Positions 55,257 to 64,000 of a stretch of 64,000 bases of DNA are shown piece after piece; the first letter of the stretch is position 1, and each line of letters starts with the position of its first letter. Source of the stretch: Kribbella soli (GTDB taxonomy: Bacteria; Actinomycetota; Actinomycetes; Propionibacteriales; Kribbellaceae); NCBI RefSeq assembly GCF_004331345.1, contig NZ_SJJZ01000002.1, forward strand, positions 1,054,001 through 1,118,000, in the 5' to 3' direction. Made by a program: the position numbers and the translations under genes. The notes beneath the pieces are model-generated. The model saw only the letters and a list, made by a program, of their open reading frames with translations, was not told the origin of the DNA and ran no database searches.

Positions 55257-56618
55257 GTGGATCCCATGACGACATCCCGACGTACCTTCCTTGGTCTCGT
55301 CGGTGGCGGCGCACTCGCTGCCGGCCTCGGCGCCTGCGGCAGTTCCGGCCCGCAGAGCACGCCTGGGTCAACCACCGGAGCCGGCGGCGCAGGTGGCGGG
55401 GCGACGTACTGGTTCCTCACCGGACAGCCGCAGCAGGGCATCCGGGAGGCACAGGTCAAGAGGTTCAACGACGCGAACGCGGACAGCAAACTCAAGACCA
55501 CCGAGTTCCAGAACGACGCGTTCAAGGCGAAGATCAAGACCGCCATCGGCGCCGGCCAGGGCCCGACGCTGATCTGGGGCTGGGGCGGCGGCGGCCTGAA
55601 GGCCTACGTCGAAGCCAACCAGGTCGAGGACCTGACCGACTGGCTCACCAAAGAGCAGGCCGACCTGAAGAACTCGATCTTCCCGTCCGCGTTCACGGCG
55701 GCGACCGTCAACGGCAAGATCTACGCGGTGCCGGGCGAGACCGTCACGCCGATCGTGCTGTTCTACGACAAGCGCGCGTTCGAGAAGATCGGCGCGGAGC
55801 CCCCGCAGTCCTGGGGCGACATCATGGACCTGGTGCCGAAGTTCAACGACAAGGGCATCGCGCCGTTCTCGCTCGGCGGCCAGTCGCGCTGGACCAACAT
55901 GATGTGGCTGGAGTTCCTGTTCGACCGGATCGGCGGCAGCGAGGTCTTCCAGAACATCTTCGAGGGCAAGAAGGACGGCTGGTCCGACCCGTCCGCGATC
56001 AAGGCCCTCGAGGAGATGCAGAAGCTGATCAAGGCGAACGGATTCGTCAAGGGCTTCTCCTCGATCACCGCCGACTCCAACGCCGACCAGGCGCTGCTGT
56101 TCACCGGCAAGGCCGCGATGATGCTGCACGGCGCCTGGACCTACGGCAACATGAAGTCGTCTGGTGGCGACTTCGTGACCGGCGGGCACCTTGGATACAT
56201 GAACTTCCCGCCGGTCGACGGCGGCAAGGGCGACCCGAGCGACACGGTCGGCAACCCGGGTCAGTACATGTCGATCTCGTCCAAGGCAACCGACGCCGAG
56301 AAGGCGACCGCGAAGAAGTTCATCGCGAACAACACCCTCGACGACGCCACGGTGGAGGCCTGGGTGAAGTCCGGCAACATCCCGGTCGTGAAGAGCGCGA
56401 AGGACAAGCTCTCGTCGATCACCGACAAGAACGACTCCGCGTGGCTGAACTTCGTCTACGACACGGCGGCGAACGCGAAGAACTTCGCCCAGTCCTGGGA
56501 CCAGGCCCTCAGCCCGACCCAGGCCGAGACGCTGCTCGACAACATCGCCAAGCTCTTCCAGCTGTCGATCTCCCCGCAGCAGTTCGCGACGAACATGAAC
56601 GCGGTGATCGGCCAGTGA
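55257..56618 (+). CDS. Family 1 extracellular solute-binding lipoprotein (sugar)
   Basis: A 453-residue receptor: MTTSRRTFLGLVGGGALAAG has a Tat motif and ends in a lipobox (LGAC), so it is a Tat-exported lipoprotein. SBP_bac_1 features: VKRFNDANADSKLKTTEFQN, GKIYAVPGETVTPIVLFYDK and AAMMLHGAWTYGNM. GTG 55257 is favoured (GGAG six bases upstream) over ATG 55266. Binds an oligosaccharide that the GH3 enzyme would split. Confidence 0.93.
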   Translation: MDPMTTSRRTFLGLVGGGALAAGLGACGSSGPQSTPGSTTGAGGAGGGATYWFLTGQPQQGIREAQVKRFNDANADSKLKTTEFQNDAFKAKIKTAIGAGQGPTLIWGWGGGGLKAYVEANQVEDLTDWLTKEQADLKNSIFPSAFTAATVNGKIYAVPGETVTPIVLFYDKRAFEKIGAEPPQSWGDIMDLVPKFNDKGIAPFSLGGQSRWTNMMWLEFLFDRIGGSEVFQNIFEGKKDGWSDPSAIKALEEMQKLIKANGFVKGFSSITADSNADQALLFTGKAAMMLHGAWTYGNMKSSGGDFVTGGHLGYMNFPPVDGGKGDPSDTVGNPGQYMSISSKATDAEKATAKKFIANNTLDDATVEAWVKSGNIPVVKSAKDKLSSITDKNDSAWLNFVYDTAANAKNFAQSWDQALSPTQAETLLDNIAKLFQLSISPQQFATNMNAVIGQ

Positions 56619-57556
56619 CTGTGACCGCCCCGCCCGCTGCACCGGAGACCGGCCGAAAAGTCTCGTCCGGCGCCGGCTCGTCCGGGGTCGGGCGGAGCGG
56701 TCCGGTCGCCTGGATGGTGCTGCCAGCGCTCGTCCTGTTCATCGTGTTCGGGGTCGTCCCACTGGTCGGCGTACTCCTGCTGAGCTTCACCCAGTGGGAC
56801 GGCCTCGGCGCGATCCACAACGCGGGCCTGTCGAACTGGAAGTCGGTGCTGTCCGACTCCCAGTTGCCGCACAGCATCCTGGTCACCTTCGAGATCATGA
56901 TCCTGTCGTGGCTGGTGCAGACCCCGATGAGCCTGCTGCTCGGCACGTTCCTCGCCGGGCGGCAGCGGTACCGCGCGTTCCTCGCCGTCCTCTACTTCAT
57001 CCCGCTGCTGCTCAGCTCGGCCGCGATCGCGATCACCTACAAGGCCCTGCTCGACCCGAACTTCGGGCTCGGCCCGGGCCTGCACCTCGACTTCCTCACC
57101 CAGGACTGGCTCGGTCGCAGCGACCTCGCGGTCGGCGTGGTGATCTTCATCGTGTCCTGGCAGTTCATCCCGTTCCACTCGCTGATCTACCAAGGCGGCG
57201 TCCGGCAGATCCCGACCACGATGTACGAGGCGGCCTCGATCGACGGCGCCGGCCGGGTCCGGCAGTTCTTCAGCATCACGGTGCCGCAGCTGAAGTACAC
57301 GATCATCACGTCGTCCACGCTGATGGTGGTCGGCTCGCTGACGTTCTTCGACCTGATCTTCGTCCTGACCGCGGGCGGTCCCGGCGACGCCACGCGCGTC
57401 CTCGCCCTCGACATGTACAAGCGGGGCTTCATGTCCAACCAGATGGGCCCGGCCAGCGTGATCGCCGCCCTCATCGTGCTGCTCGGCCTGGCGCTCGCAC
57501 TGCTGCTGCGCCGACTGGGTGGCAGCGCGACCGCAAGCCAGCAGGAAGGTGCGTGA
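56615..57556 (+). CDS. Sugar ABC importer permease, MalF type
   Basis: A 313-residue permease with six membrane segments. The EAA loop is TTMYEAASIDGAGRVRQFFS. The GTG at 56615 overlaps the receptor stop by 4 bases; GTG 56621 is an alternative. Forms the channel with the following permease. Confidence 0.94.
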   Translation: MTVTAPPAAPETGRKVSSGAGSSGVGRSGPVAWMVLPALVLFIVFGVVPLVGVLLLSFTQWDGLGAIHNAGLSNWKSVLSDSQLPHSILVTFEIMILSWLVQTPMSLLLGTFLAGRQRYRAFLAVLYFIPLLLSSAAIAITYKALLDPNFGLGPGLHLDFLTQDWLGRSDLAVGVVIFIVSWQFIPFHSLIYQGGVRQIPTTMYEAASIDGAGRVRQFFSITVPQLKYTIITSSTLMVVGSLTFFDLIFVLTAGGPGDATRVLALDMYKRGFMSNQMGPASVIAALIVLLGLALALLLRRLGGSATASQQEGA

Positions 57557-57557
57557 C

Positions 57558-58448
57558 ATGGCTGTGGCTACCAGCAACTCGGGTACGACGACCCGCCCGG
57601 TGCGCAGCCCTTCGTTCCGCGCCCGCAAACTGCTGCAGCTGAACTGGTTCGGCGGACTCGCCGGCTGGATCTGGCTGGCGATCGTGCTCGTGCCGCTCTA
57701 CTGGATCGTCGTCACCAGCTTCAAGGACCAGAGCGCGTACTTCACCCAGAACCCGTTCGCGCTGCCGTCCGCGCCGACGACGAACAACTACAGGCTGGTC
57801 GTCGAGTCCGACTTCCCGCGGTACTTCCTGAACAGCGTGATCGTCACCGTCGGCACGATCCTCCCGGCCGTCGGGATCTCGTTCATGGCGGCGTACGCGA
57901 TCATCCGCGGCGCCGGCAGCAAGTTCCTTGCCGGAGTCAACGGTCTGTTCCTGATGGGGCTGGCGATCCCGCTGCAGGCCACGATCATCCCGGTCTACCT
58001 GCTGATCATCAAGATGCATCTCTACGACAGTCTGCTGGCGCTGATGCTGCCGTCGATCGCGTTCTCGATCCCGCTGTCGGTCCTGGTGCTGACGAACTTC
58101 ATCCGCGACGTACCGAAGGAACTGTTCGAGTCGATGCGCGTGGACGGCGCCACCGAATGGGGCATGCTCCGCGGCCTCGCGCTGCCCCTCACCCGGCCGG
58201 CGCTCGTGACGGTCAGCATCTACAACGGGCTCGGCGTGTGGAACGGGTTCCTGCTGCCGCTGATCCTGACCCAGAGCCCCGACAAGCGAACCCTGCCGTT
58301 GGCGCTGTGGACCTTCCAGGGCCAGTACAGCGTGAACGTCCCGGCAGTCCTCGCCTCCGTAGTCCTGACCACCCTCCCGATCGTCATCCTGTACGCCGTG
58401 AGCCGCCGCCAACTCCTCAGCGGCCTAACCGCCGGCTTCAGCCGCTAA
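57558..58448 (+). CDS. Sugar ABC importer permease, MalG type
   Basis: A 296-residue permease with six membrane segments and the EAA loop KELFESMRVDGATEWGMLRG. GGAAGG precedes the ATG. No ATPase gene follows; such actinobacterial importers share a distant MsiK-like ATPase. The operon ends at a strong hairpin. Confidence 0.94.
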   Translation: MAVATSNSGTTTRPVRSPSFRARKLLQLNWFGGLAGWIWLAIVLVPLYWIVVTSFKDQSAYFTQNPFALPSAPTTNNYRLVVESDFPRYFLNSVIVTVGTILPAVGISFMAAYAIIRGAGSKFLAGVNGLFLMGLAIPLQATIIPVYLLIIKMHLYDSLLALMLPSIAFSIPLSVLVLTNFIRDVPKELFESMRVDGATEWGMLRGLALPLTRPALVTVSIYNGLGVWNGFLLPLILTQSPDKRTLPLALWTFQGQYSVNVPAVLASVVLTTLPIVILYAVSRRQLLSGLTAGFSR

Positions 58449-58455
58449 GCCGTCT

Positions 58456-58497
58456 GCCCGCGTTGTCCGGGGTCTGAGCACCCCGGACAACGCGGGC
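58456..58497 (+). terminator. Long perfect hairpin terminator
   Basis: Arms of 18 bases, GCCCGCGTTGTCCGGGGT (58456-58473) and its exact complement (58480-58497), with loop CTGAGC. It begins 7 bases after the MalG-type stop. No U-run follows, as is common in actinobacteria. Confidence 0.85.
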
Positions 58498-58563
58498 GTG
58501 CTCGTGCTCTCACGGACTGCTAATCTCTGCGGCCTACCTGGACCGTCTTGAGTAGTGGGGGCG

Positions 58564-59208
58564 ATGAGCACCGTGGCGGACGACGAACCTGACGCAAACA
58601 CCTCGGACACTCGCGGCGAAGGCTGGTTCGGCAGACACCAGAAGGGTGCCTGGATCGCTGCCGGAGCGACAGTTGTCGCCGCTCTGATCGCGGCGTTGGT
58701 GCCAGTCCTGGCCTCCTCCGGCGACGACAACAACGCCGTCGTGTCTACCCCGTCGCCGGCCGCATCCATGTCCGGATCGGCACCGACCACGACCCCGGTG
58801 CCCAGCCAGACCCCGTCTCCGAGCACCACTGCTGCCGGAAGCCAACTCTGGCAAGGGGCCCTGCTGCTCGACACCACGGCGAAGGATCTGGACGCCGTGC
58901 CACCGGAACCAGTCGGCTATGCCGACGAAGGCGACGTGTACATGCTGCTCAACAACGAGATGAGCGGCTGGAACGGCACCCTGATCGCGCAGTGGACCGG
59001 GCCCGGCGACCTGCCAGGACTTCAGGACTGCTCGAACGTCGTAGGCACCCTGGGCAGCACCGACAAGGTGAAGCTCACGAAGAAGACCGTGCTGTGCGTA
59101 CGCACCAGTGACCGCAACATCGCGAGGCTCAAGGTCTCCGCGCTCGGCGCCGGCGGCGCCCTGGAATCCCGCGCCACCTTCGACGCGGTCATCTGGAAAG
59201 CAGGCTAA
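58564..59208 (+). CDS. Membrane-anchored extracytoplasmic protein of unknown function
   Basis: A 214-residue protein: short cytoplasmic N-terminus, one membrane segment about residues 29-52 (AWIAAGATVVAALIAALVPV), a Ser/Thr/Pro linker to about residue 92, and a compact outer domain with two Cys (LQDCSNV, TVLCVRT) that could form a disulfide. GTG 58555 is in frame upstream. Not recognised. Confidence 0.7.
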   Translation: MSTVADDEPDANTSDTRGEGWFGRHQKGAWIAAGATVVAALIAALVPVLASSGDDNNAVVSTPSPAASMSGSAPTTTPVPSQTPSPSTTAAGSQLWQGALLLDTTAKDLDAVPPEPVGYADEGDVYMLLNNEMSGWNGTLIAQWTGPGDLPGLQDCSNVVGTLGSTDKVKLTKKTVLCVRTSDRNIARLKVSALGAGGALESRATFDAVIWKAG

Positions 59209-59300
59209 GCCGCCCCTCAGCCGATCTCCGAACACCCGGCGCGTTCTGAATCTCTTGCGGCGAATACCCCCGGAAAGGTACCGTGGGGTGTTTGTGCCGT

Positions 59301-59331
59301 AAAACAAAAAAGAAGCCCTCTTCGGGCTTCT
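59301..59331 (-). terminator. Intrinsic terminator facing leftwards
   Basis: AGAAGCCC (59311-59318) and GGGCTTCT (59324-59331) form an 8-base stem; on the minus strand the stem is followed by a T-rich run (59310-59301, TTTTTGTTTT). It is therefore a textbook terminator only for leftward transcription, although both neighbouring genes run rightwards. Surrounding DNA to about 59355 is AT-rich for this genome. Confidence 0.7.
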
Positions 59332-59382
59332 AGGTTCAGATTATCAAACTCTCCGGGTTTGTGCAAGGGATCGGGGGCAGGG

Positions 59383-61629
59383 GTGCTGGAGCAGGAGATC
59401 GCTGCAGAGCAAGGCGAAGTGACGATCATGTACGAACGGCTCGATGTGCTGCGGGAAAAGGCACGCGGTGAACTGGGCCGGGTGCAGGTCGAGGAAACCA
59501 CGGGGACGGATCAGTCCTGGTCGGAGCGGGAATCGTTCACGGATCTGTTCTCCGGGCGGTTCTCGCAATTGTCGTCGGTGGAACGCGGATTGTGTTTCGG
59601 GCGGATCGACCAGACCGCCGGCGAACGGTTCCATATCGGCCGGATCGGGTTGTTCGACGACGACTACAACCCGCTGCTGATCGACTGGCGGACGCCGGTC
59701 GCGCAAGTGTTCTACCGGGCGACCGCCGCCCAACCGCTCGGCGTCAAACGCCGCCGGCACATCCGGCTGCAGGGCCGAACGGTGGTCGGGGTCGACGACG
59801 ACCTCCTGGACGCCGACGCGATCGACGACGGCGAACGCAGCACGCTGATCGGCGAGGCGGCGCTGCTCTCGTCGCTCGGCGCGAACCGTACCGGCCGGAT
59901 GAACGAGATCGTCGCGACGATCCAGTCCGAGCAGGACGAGATCATCCGGTCCGGCCTGCCCGGGGTGCTCGTAGTGCAGGGCGGCCCCGGCACCGGCAAG
60001 ACCGTGGTCGCGCTGCACAGAGCGGCGTACCTGCTCTACACACATCGCGAGCAGCTCGGGCGGAGCGGCGTACTGGTAGTAGGACCCAACAGCACGTTCC
60101 TGCGCTACATCGACCAGGTACTCCCCTCGCTCGGTGAGACCGATGTCGTGCTCGCGACGATCAGCGAGATGTTCCCGGGCGTCGCCGCGACCGCGGCGGA
60201 GCCGGCCGAGGCGGCGCGGATCAAGGGCAACCTGGCGATGGCCGACGTGATCGCGCAGGCGATCGCCGGCTACCGGGTGGTGCCGGCCAAGCCGATCCGG
60301 CTGAAGGTGAACCAGGACGAGCTCGTGCTTCGGCCGGGCGCGATCCGCAAAGCACAGCAGGGCGCGCTCTCGACCCAGCCCCAGCACAACCGCGCCCGGC
60401 CCCTGTTCGTCCGCCGCGTCCTCAAGATCCTCACCAACCAGGTGGTCGACCGCATCGGCCGGCAATACGTCGGAGACGCGGACATCGACGACATCCAGCA
60501 AGAACTGTTCGACGACGACCAAGTCCTGGAGCTCCTCGACCAGTTGTGGCCTGAGCTCACACCTGAGCTCCTCGTCTCAGTGCTGTTCTCCTCGGACGAC
60601 CGGCTGGCCGCGGCCGCACCGCATCTCAGTGCATCCGAGCGTTCCGCCGTACTGCGTCCACTCGCCGCGGACTGGACTGCGTCGGACGTCGCGCTGCTCG
60701 ACGAAGCGGCCGAGCTGCTCGGTGAGACCGCGGACGTCGTTGTCGGACGCAAGCGCCAGGCGGCCGAGGATGCTGCCGCCGAGGAGGCCGGCCGGGAGTA
60801 CGCGCACGGCATCGTCGACATCGAACTGACCGCCGATCGGATCACCATCGAGCCGTGGGAGATCGAGCAGTTCAAGGACCTGATCGCCCAACGCACGCGG
60901 GTGTTCAACAGGCCGGCGAGTACCGCCGAGGGCACCGCCCACGACCGCAACTGGGTGTTCGGCCATGTCATCGTCGACGAGGCCCAGGAGCTGTCCGCGA
61001 TGGACTGGCGGATGCTGATGCGCCGCTGCCCGCGCCGCTCGATGACGATCGTCGGCGACATCGCGCAGACGGGTTCTGCCGCCGGCGTACGGTCCTGGGC
61101 CGAACTCCTCGACCGGTACGCCGCCCGCCGCTGGCGCACCGCCGAACTGACGGTCAACTACCGCACCCCGGCCGAGATCATGACGATCGCCGCCGATGTC
61201 CTCGCCGCCATCGATCCGACCTTGCAGCCACCCACCTCGGTCCGCGAAACCGGCACCGACCCCTTCATCGACCCCGTCCCGCCCGCAGCCCTCGCCGACG
61301 CCATCCGCACCGCGATCAAGTTCGAGCAGCGGGAGATCGGCGACGGACACCTCGCGGTGATCGTCCCGGCCTCCCGGTACGACGAGTTCGCCGCCGTACT
61401 CCCAGAAGTTGCCCACAGCCACGACCCGTCCGTACTCGACGGCACCGTCGCCCTCCTCGACGTACCCCAATCCAAAGGCCTCGAATTCGACGCTGTCCTG
61501 ATCGCCGACCCCTCCACCATCGTCAACGAATCCCACCGAGGTCTCTCCGACCTCTACGTAGCCATCACCCGAGCCACCAAACGCCTGACAATCCTCGGCA
61601 ACCTCCCGGACGTGCTGAGGCGCAGGTGA
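59383..61629 (+). CDS. HelD/HelR-type RNA polymerase-associated UvrD-like helicase
   Basis: A 748-residue superfamily 1 motor. The N-terminal coiled coil (EIAAEQGEVTIMYERLDVLR) is the HelD arm that enters RNA polymerase; Walker A is GGPGTGKTVV, Walker B is IVDEAQEL, and LTVNYRTPAEI and DVPQSKGLEFDAV are later helicase motifs. Actinobacterial HelD/HelR frees stalled RNA polymerase and can give rifampicin tolerance. GTG 59383 keeps the full arm. Overlaps the next gene by 4 bases. Confidence 0.88.
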   Translation: MLEQEIAAEQGEVTIMYERLDVLREKARGELGRVQVEETTGTDQSWSERESFTDLFSGRFSQLSSVERGLCFGRIDQTAGERFHIGRIGLFDDDYNPLLIDWRTPVAQVFYRATAAQPLGVKRRRHIRLQGRTVVGVDDDLLDADAIDDGERSTLIGEAALLSSLGANRTGRMNEIVATIQSEQDEIIRSGLPGVLVVQGGPGTGKTVVALHRAAYLLYTHREQLGRSGVLVVGPNSTFLRYIDQVLPSLGETDVVLATISEMFPGVAATAAEPAEAARIKGNLAMADVIAQAIAGYRVVPAKPIRLKVNQDELVLRPGAIRKAQQGALSTQPQHNRARPLFVRRVLKILTNQVVDRIGRQYVGDADIDDIQQELFDDDQVLELLDQLWPELTPELLVSVLFSSDDRLAAAAPHLSASERSAVLRPLAADWTASDVALLDEAAELLGETADVVVGRKRQAAEDAAAEEAGREYAHGIVDIELTADRITIEPWEIEQFKDLIAQRTRVFNRPASTAEGTAHDRNWVFGHVIVDEAQELSAMDWRMLMRRCPRRSMTIVGDIAQTGSAAGVRSWAELLDRYAARRWRTAELTVNYRTPAEIMTIAADVLAAIDPTLQPPTSVRETGTDPFIDPVPPAALADAIRTAIKFEQREIGDGHLAVIVPASRYDEFAAVLPEVAHSHDPSVLDGTVALLDVPQSKGLEFDAVLIADPSTIVNESHRGLSDLYVAITRATKRLTILGNLPDVLRRR

Positions 61630-63444
61630 GGCTTCTGAATCGGTGGACCGATGGACCGCGTCGCTACCTCCAACACGCACGGGTGTTGTGGCGGGCGGCG
61701 CCCGGCTGGTCCACGCTCGCACTCGCGCTGACCGTGCTCGAGGCAGTGGTCCGGACCGGCCTGATGATCGCGATCGGGCTCTTCGTCGGCTCGCTCAGCG
61801 AATCGGCGACGTACGCGACCTGGCAATGGTTTCTGCTGATCGCCGCGCTGCTTGTCGTCGGGCCGTTGCTCCAAGCGTGTCTGTCGGCGGCAACGGCACG
61901 CAGTTCGGTCGCGTACCTGCGCTACGTGTCCGATCTGGTCGCCGAGGTCGGCCTGCACCCGCATGGGATCGAACATCTGGAGGCGCCCGATTTCGCGGGC
62001 TGCCTCCGGACGGTTGTGACCGCGACGCGGGACTGGTCGTTCGTGACTGGTGTCGACGCCACGTGGTCGATCATCGGGCCACGCCTGGCGGGAACTGGTG
62101 CGCTCGCCGTCCTGGTGCCGTGGCGATGGTGGGTTCCGCTCCTGGTCGCCGCCTCGTTCTTCGCGCTCTCCAAAGTGTTCACCGGATGGATCAGCCTCGC
62201 CTTCGACAAGTTGCTCACGAGTCCCGGAGACAGTCGGCGCCGAGCCACCTATCTCCGTGGACTCCTCACGCAAACCGAGTCTGCGAAGGAGATTCGGTTG
62301 TTCGGCCTGACGGACTGGCTCACCGACGTGTACCGGGCGAGCTGGTTCGACGCCATGACGCCGTTGTGGCGGGAGCGACGCCGAGGACTCGGTCCGGTTC
62401 TCCTCACCTGCCTGGTCATGGCTCTCATGGTCGGTGGCGCCTTCGCCCTGATCGCGTACGACGTCTCAACCGGAGCGATCTCGCTGGCGGCCACCGTGAC
62501 CATGGTCCAGGCGATTCTCCGGCTGCAGAACTTCGGCCTTCTCGGGGACGTGAGTACGGCGCTCGCACGCAACACGTCAACGCTCCAGGCGTTGGTAGGT
62601 CTCCGCCACGATCTCGGACTACCGGCGGTCGCTCCGGTCCGCCCTGCCGGCTCAGTGTCGCCGCAAAGGCGCCCGGCAGGTGCTGCTGAGGTTCACCTGG
62701 ACGCGGTCACCTTCACCTACCAAGGCAGCACCGAACCTGCAGTCAAGCAGGTCACTCTGCACATCCCGGCCGGCCAGTCGATCGCCGTCGTCGGCGCCAA
62801 CGGCGCGGGCAAGTCGACAATCATCAAGCTGCTCTGCGGGCTGTACACACCGGCTGAAGGGACTGTACTGGTCGACGACGCCGACCCAGCCGTCGATGAG
62901 GCTGCCCGTCGCCGGGTCGCGGTGATCTTCCAGGACTTTGCCCGTTATCACCTCTCGTTGCGCGACAACGTCGTACTCGGTGCCGGAAGTGCGGATCATC
63001 CGCTGGTTGAGCAAGCGCTGACCGACGCCGGCGGCGCCGTACTGCTTGAACGGCTCGACCGAGGATGGGACACGGTCCTGTCGGCAGAGTACGACAGCGG
63101 CACGGACCTCTCCGGCGGTCAATGGCAGCGTGTTGCCCTGGCCCGTGCGCTGGCTGCAGTGGCAGGTGGAGCAGGCGTGCTCGTACTGGACGAACCGACG
63201 GCGGCGCTCGACGTCCGCAGCGAGGCTGCGCTGTTCGAGCGGTTCCTCGAAGTCACACGAGGCGTGACCACCATCCTGGTGAGTCATCGGCTGTCGAGCG
63301 TTCGGCATGCCGATCGCATCGTCGTACTGGCAGGTTCCGGCATCGTCGAGGACGGCAGTCACGAGGAACTGCTCGGCCCTCGGCGGGCGCTATGCCGAGC
63401 TCTTCACGCTCCAGGCGCGTCGTTTCGTTTCGGTGCCCCGATGA
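61626..63444 (+). CDS. ABC exporter half-transporter with apparent one-base insertion near its 3' end
   Basis: About 605 residues: membrane domain (residues about 20-330) and ATPase with Walker A VVGANGAGKST, signature LSGGQWQRVALARAL, Walker [13 protein letters not shown] and H-loop LVSHRLSSV. The normal ending (GRYAELFTLQARRFVSVPR and stop at 63442-63444) lies in another frame: around 63375-63376 there is one G too many (CTCGGCCCTCGG). As given, the frame stays open and runs into the next transporter with no stop. Sequencing error, pseudogene or true fusion cannot be told apart here. GTG 61626 overlaps the helicase stop. Confidence 0.8.
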
Positions 63445-64000
63445 GCCCGGCCCTGCGGGGAATGGCGCTGGTTCTCACCACGACGGTCAGAACGAGTCCG
63501 GCTCAGTCCCTGCTGTGTCTGCTCGAGACCCTCGGCAAGGTGCTCGCGGCATTGTCACCGCTGTACGTCGGGATCTTCGCCGACGCCGCCGTCCATCGGA
63601 ATCTGGACCGGATGCTGCTGGCCGCGATCGCGCTGGTCGGATCGACCGCGGCGAACACGGCTCTGCAAGCTGTTGGGGTCAACGCCCGCGTCCGGCAGAT
63701 GGAACTACTCGGTCATGTCTTCGATGCACAGGTCGCCGAGCTCACGGCACGCATTCCGACCCTCGATCATCTGGAGTCCGCGCGCTACCTCGACAAACTG
63801 CAGATCCTGCGGGACAACGAGAATGTGCTCGGCGGAGCGCTCAACACGATGATCAACACGCTGAACACCCTGGCGTTCGCCATCAGCGTCCTGCTCGTCG
63901 CAGTCACCGCCGACTGGCGGCTGTCGATCCTGATCGCGGTGGGAGCGACGCGCCTGGTCACCGCACGCTGGTCGCTGCGCTGGGACAAGGCCGCCGAAGA
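63441..64000 (+). CDS. Second ABC exporter half-transporter, 3' end beyond the window
   Basis: The ATG at 63441 starts MSPALRGMALVLTTTVRTSP, followed by membrane segments (VLAALSPLYVGIFADAAV, TLAFAISVLLVAVTADWRLS) and the coupling stretch DHLESARYLDKLQILRDNEN. Only the first ~186 residues are here, so the ATPase is unseen. Its ATG would overlap the restored stop of the first exporter (ATGA), as in paired heterodimeric exporters. Confidence 0.8.
   Translation, partial: MSPALRGMALVLTTTVRTSPAQSLLCLLETLGKVLAALSPLYVGIFADAAVHRNLDRMLLAAIALVGSTAANTALQAVGVNARVRQMELLGHVFDAQVAELTARIPTLDHLESARYLDKLQILRDNENVLGGALNTMINTLNTLAFAISVLLVAVTADWRLSILIAVGATRLVTARWSLRWDKAAE

Noticed and set aside
59209..59382. Rifamycin-associated element before the helicase gene
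   Set aside because: I looked for a CTTGC/GCAAG-type inverted repeat as reported for helR-type genes; only a short TTG-CAA likeness at about 59360 is present, too weak to claim.
61643..62689. 348-codon plus-strand open frame in the ABC exporter
   Set aside because: It is out of frame with the membrane and ATPase motifs of the exporter starting at 61626 and shows no domain of its own.
1..64000. CRISPR arrays, tRNA/rRNA genes, insertion sequences or prophage
   Set aside because: No regularly spaced repeats, tRNA-like cloverleaf, transposase or integrase motifs were seen; the only tandem repeat is three 10-base units at 51552.

Overview
The window is high-GC DNA with dense, overlapping genes, frequent GTG/TTG starts and many apparently leaderless promoters (TANNNT 6-8 nt before the start codon). 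With NrtR, AlaX, tandem sugar-catabolism operons, LacI/ROK/TetR regulators and a HelD/HelR-type helicase, this points to a soil actinomycete; gene style suggests Kribbella or a close relative (inference). I saw no rRNA, tRNA, CRISPR, phage or insertion sequence, and no gene-free stretch longer than about 300 bases.

Layout. 1-15.7 kb: three operons that appear to share one ROK repressor. They are a peptide-type ABC importer with ThuA and Gfo/Idh/MocA enzymes (1-6950, minus); a sugar isomerase, aldehyde dehydrogenase and aldo/keto reductase (7021-10423, minus); and a BadF-type kinase, SIS protein and copper amine oxidase (11704-15526, minus). A near-identical ~23-bp element lies over the -10 box of each, and the ROK gene (10545-11711) is divergent from the middle one. 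I read this as an uptake and catabolic system for an amine-bearing sugar or glycoside. 15.7-31.7 kb: mixed housekeeping and accessory genes: AlaX, DUF5997-like protein, VOC protein, GMC oxidoreductase, TetR pairs, DoxX, CPT-like kinase with an MFS exporter, Kup, AraC, a flavoprotein/DHFR-like/DinB operon, then an elaborate hairpin between convergent genes.

31.8-39.7 kb: an unrecognised cluster: a regulator, then a tight operon of two secreted beta-propellers (one Sec, one Tat), a DegT aminotransferase and two amidohydrolase-fold proteins, one of which has lost its metal ligands. 39.7-51.6 kb: GNAT, CPBP protease, TetR with a GH3 enzyme, NrtR with nadA-nadB, an ArsR-type regulator, an MFS protein and a two-gene ABC system. 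51.6-58.5 kb: a LacI-controlled oligosaccharide module (GH3 and lacI divergent from an ABC importer lacking its ATPase), closed by a strong hairpin. 58.5-64 kb: a secreted/anchored unknown protein, a HelD/HelR-type helicase, and two ABC exporters whose junction carries an apparent one-base insertion; the last runs off the window.
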